Below, piece by piece: positions 4,971-5,940 of a DNA stretch of 5,940 nucleotides (positions are counted from its first letter, which is position 1; the number at the start of each line of letters is the position of its first letter). Source of the stretch: an uncultured Oxalobacteraceae bacterium (lineage in GTDB: Bacteria; Pseudomonadota; Gammaproteobacteria; Burkholderiales; Burkholderiaceae); the NCBI GenBank assembly GCA_946479705.1, contig CAMLHI010000141.1:1-5940 (forward strand), written 5' to 3'. Both the position numbers and the translations under genes were made by a program. Under the pieces are notes generated by a model. The model ran no database searches and was not told the DNA's origin. It saw only the letters and a program-made list of their open reading frames with translations.

Positions 4971-5940
4971 ATGGATCAGCAACACGTTGTACACGGGGAC
5001 CAGGACCAGCGCTGGCAATTCTGGATCGACCGCGGCGGCACGTTTACCGATATCGTCGCGCGCGATCCGCAGGGCCGCCTGCTGACCCGCAAGCTGCTGT
5101 CGGAAAATCCGGAACAGTATCCCGACGCGGCTGTCGCCGGCATCCAGCGCCTGCTCGGGATCGGTCCCGATGAGGCCATTTCGCCGCAACTGGTCGAGGC
5201 GGTCAAGATGGGCACGACCGTGGCCACCAATGCGCTGCTCGAGCGCAAGGGCGACCCGACCGGCCTGGTGATCACGCGCGGCTTTCGCGACGCCCTGCGC
5301 ATCGCTTACCAGAACCGTCCGCGCCTGTTCGACCGGCGCCTGCTGCTGCCCGAGCTGCTCTATAGTGAAGTGGTGGAGGTCGACGAGCGCGTCGGCGCCG
5401 ACGGCAGCGTGATCGAAGCGCTCGACCCGCAGCAGGCGCGGCGCGAGCTGCAGGCGCTGTACGACAAGGGCTTGCGCGCGCTGGCCATCGTGCTCATGCA
5501 CGGCTACCGCTACCACCAGCACGAGCTGACCCTGGAAGCGCTGGCGCGCGAGATCGGCTTTACCCAGGTCTCGGTGTCGCACAAGGTCAGCCCGATGATG
5601 AAGCTGGTCTCGCGCGGCGACACCACGGTCGTCGACGCCTATCTGTCGCCGATCCTGCGCCGCTATGTCGACCAGGTGGCCGGCAAGATGGAAGGCGTGC
5701 GCCTGCTGTTCATGCAAAGCAGCGGCGGCCTGACCGACGCCAACTATTTCCAGGGCAAGGATTCGATCCTGTCCGGCCCGGCCGGCGGCATCGTCGGCAT
5801 GGCGCGCACCGCCGCCAGCGCCGGCTTCGAGAAAATCATCGGCTTCGACATGGGCGGCACCTCGACCGACGTGTCGCACTACGCGGGCGAGTTCGAGCGC
5901 GAGTTCGAGACCCAGGTGGCGGGCGTGCGCATGCGCGCGC
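4971..5940 (+). CDS. 5-oxoprolinase/hydantoinase family protein (HyuA-type N-terminal part), 3'-truncated by window edge
   Basis: This cytoplasmic enzyme family opens 5-oxoproline to glutamate, or hydantoins to N-carbamoyl amino acids, using ATP. The visible 323 codons run to the window edge without a stop. [14 protein letters not shown] (17-30) is the N-terminal phosphate-binding motif of the Hydant_A_N domain. [15 protein letters not shown] (80-94) is the second family signature. [10 protein letters not shown] (268-277) and [14 protein letters not shown] (291-304) mark the start of the Hydantoinase_A actin-like ATPase domain. The [10 protein letters not shown] opening with a following [14 protein letters not shown] (41-54) resembles the long fused A+B 5-oxoprolinases of about 1200 residues more than stand-alone HyuA (about 690). 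Fusion cannot be confirmed here. It follows the regulator by 15 bases and faces away from the Liv-type importer, which suggests a joint uptake and catabolic role. Confidence 0.93.
   Translation, partial: MDQQHVVHGDQDQRWQFWIDRGGTFTDIVARDPQGRLLTRKLLSENPEQYPDAAVAGIQRLLGIGPDEAISPQLVEAVKMGTTVATNALLERKGDPTGLVITRGFRDALRIAYQNRPRLFDRRLLLPELLYSEVVEVDERVGADGSVIEALDPQQARRELQALYDKGLRALAIVLMHGYRYHQHELTLEALAREIGFTQVSVSHKVSPMMKLVSRGDTTVVDAYLSPILRRYVDQVAGKMEGVRLLFMQSSGGLTDANYFQGKDSILSGPAGGIVGMARTAASAGFEKIIGFDMGGTSTDVSHYAGEFEREFETQVAGVRMRA

Noticed and set aside
4911..5879. A 322-codon minus-strand open frame opposite the oxoprolinase
   Set aside because: The plus strand carries unmistakable oxoprolinase motifs across the same bases. 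The antisense product is low-complexity (A, H, D, Q, R) and looks like a shadow frame.

Overview
The window looks like chromosomal DNA of a GC-rich betaproteobacterium. The family Oxalobacteraceae (Massilia, Duganella or Janthinobacterium type) is my best guess from codon use and protein style, but no marker gene proves it. Coding sequence is dense and there are no rRNA or tRNA genes and no CRISPR array. No transposase gene is visible, although a short MITE-like repeat is present.

The minus-strand half (about 1-3922, read right to left) is a branched-chain-amino-acid-type (HAAT/Liv) ABC importer operon. The order is a periplasmic substrate-binding protein (2654-3922), then the permease LivH (1697-2563), the permease LivM (607-1656), and the ATPase LivG (1-610, cut by the window edge). 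LivM and LivG overlap by ATGA. A GC-rich hairpin lies between the binding-protein gene and livH. A second ATPase (LivF) would be expected just beyond the left edge.

The plus-strand part (about 4400-5940) encodes a small winged-helix, MarR-like regulator (4527-4955). Fifteen bases downstream starts a 5-oxoprolinase/hydantoinase family enzyme (4971 to beyond the window). Its start closely resembles the long fused, ATP-dependent 5-oxoprolinases.

Between the two units is a 604-base intergenic region (3923-4526) unusually rich in structure. An AT-rich island holds two opposed, almost superimposed sigma70-like promoters. The leftward one is TTGACA-N16-TATAAA and the rightward one is TTGAAG-N17-TAATAT, and both spacers share the dyad TTATCGATAA. 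An 11+11 bp perfect GC palindrome (4436-4459) lies just downstream of the rightward promoter. A roughly 168-bp imperfect palindrome with 17-bp perfect terminal inverted repeats (3972-4139) sits between the leftward promoter and the binding-protein gene.

Taken together the locus suggests a divergently transcribed uptake-plus-catabolism module. The Liv-type importer would bring in a ligand such as 5-oxoproline (pyroglutamate), a hydantoin or a related amino-acid derivative. The oxoprolinase-family enzyme would open the ring using ATP, and the small regulator would control both directions. The substrate is an inference from gene context. It is not shown by the sequence.
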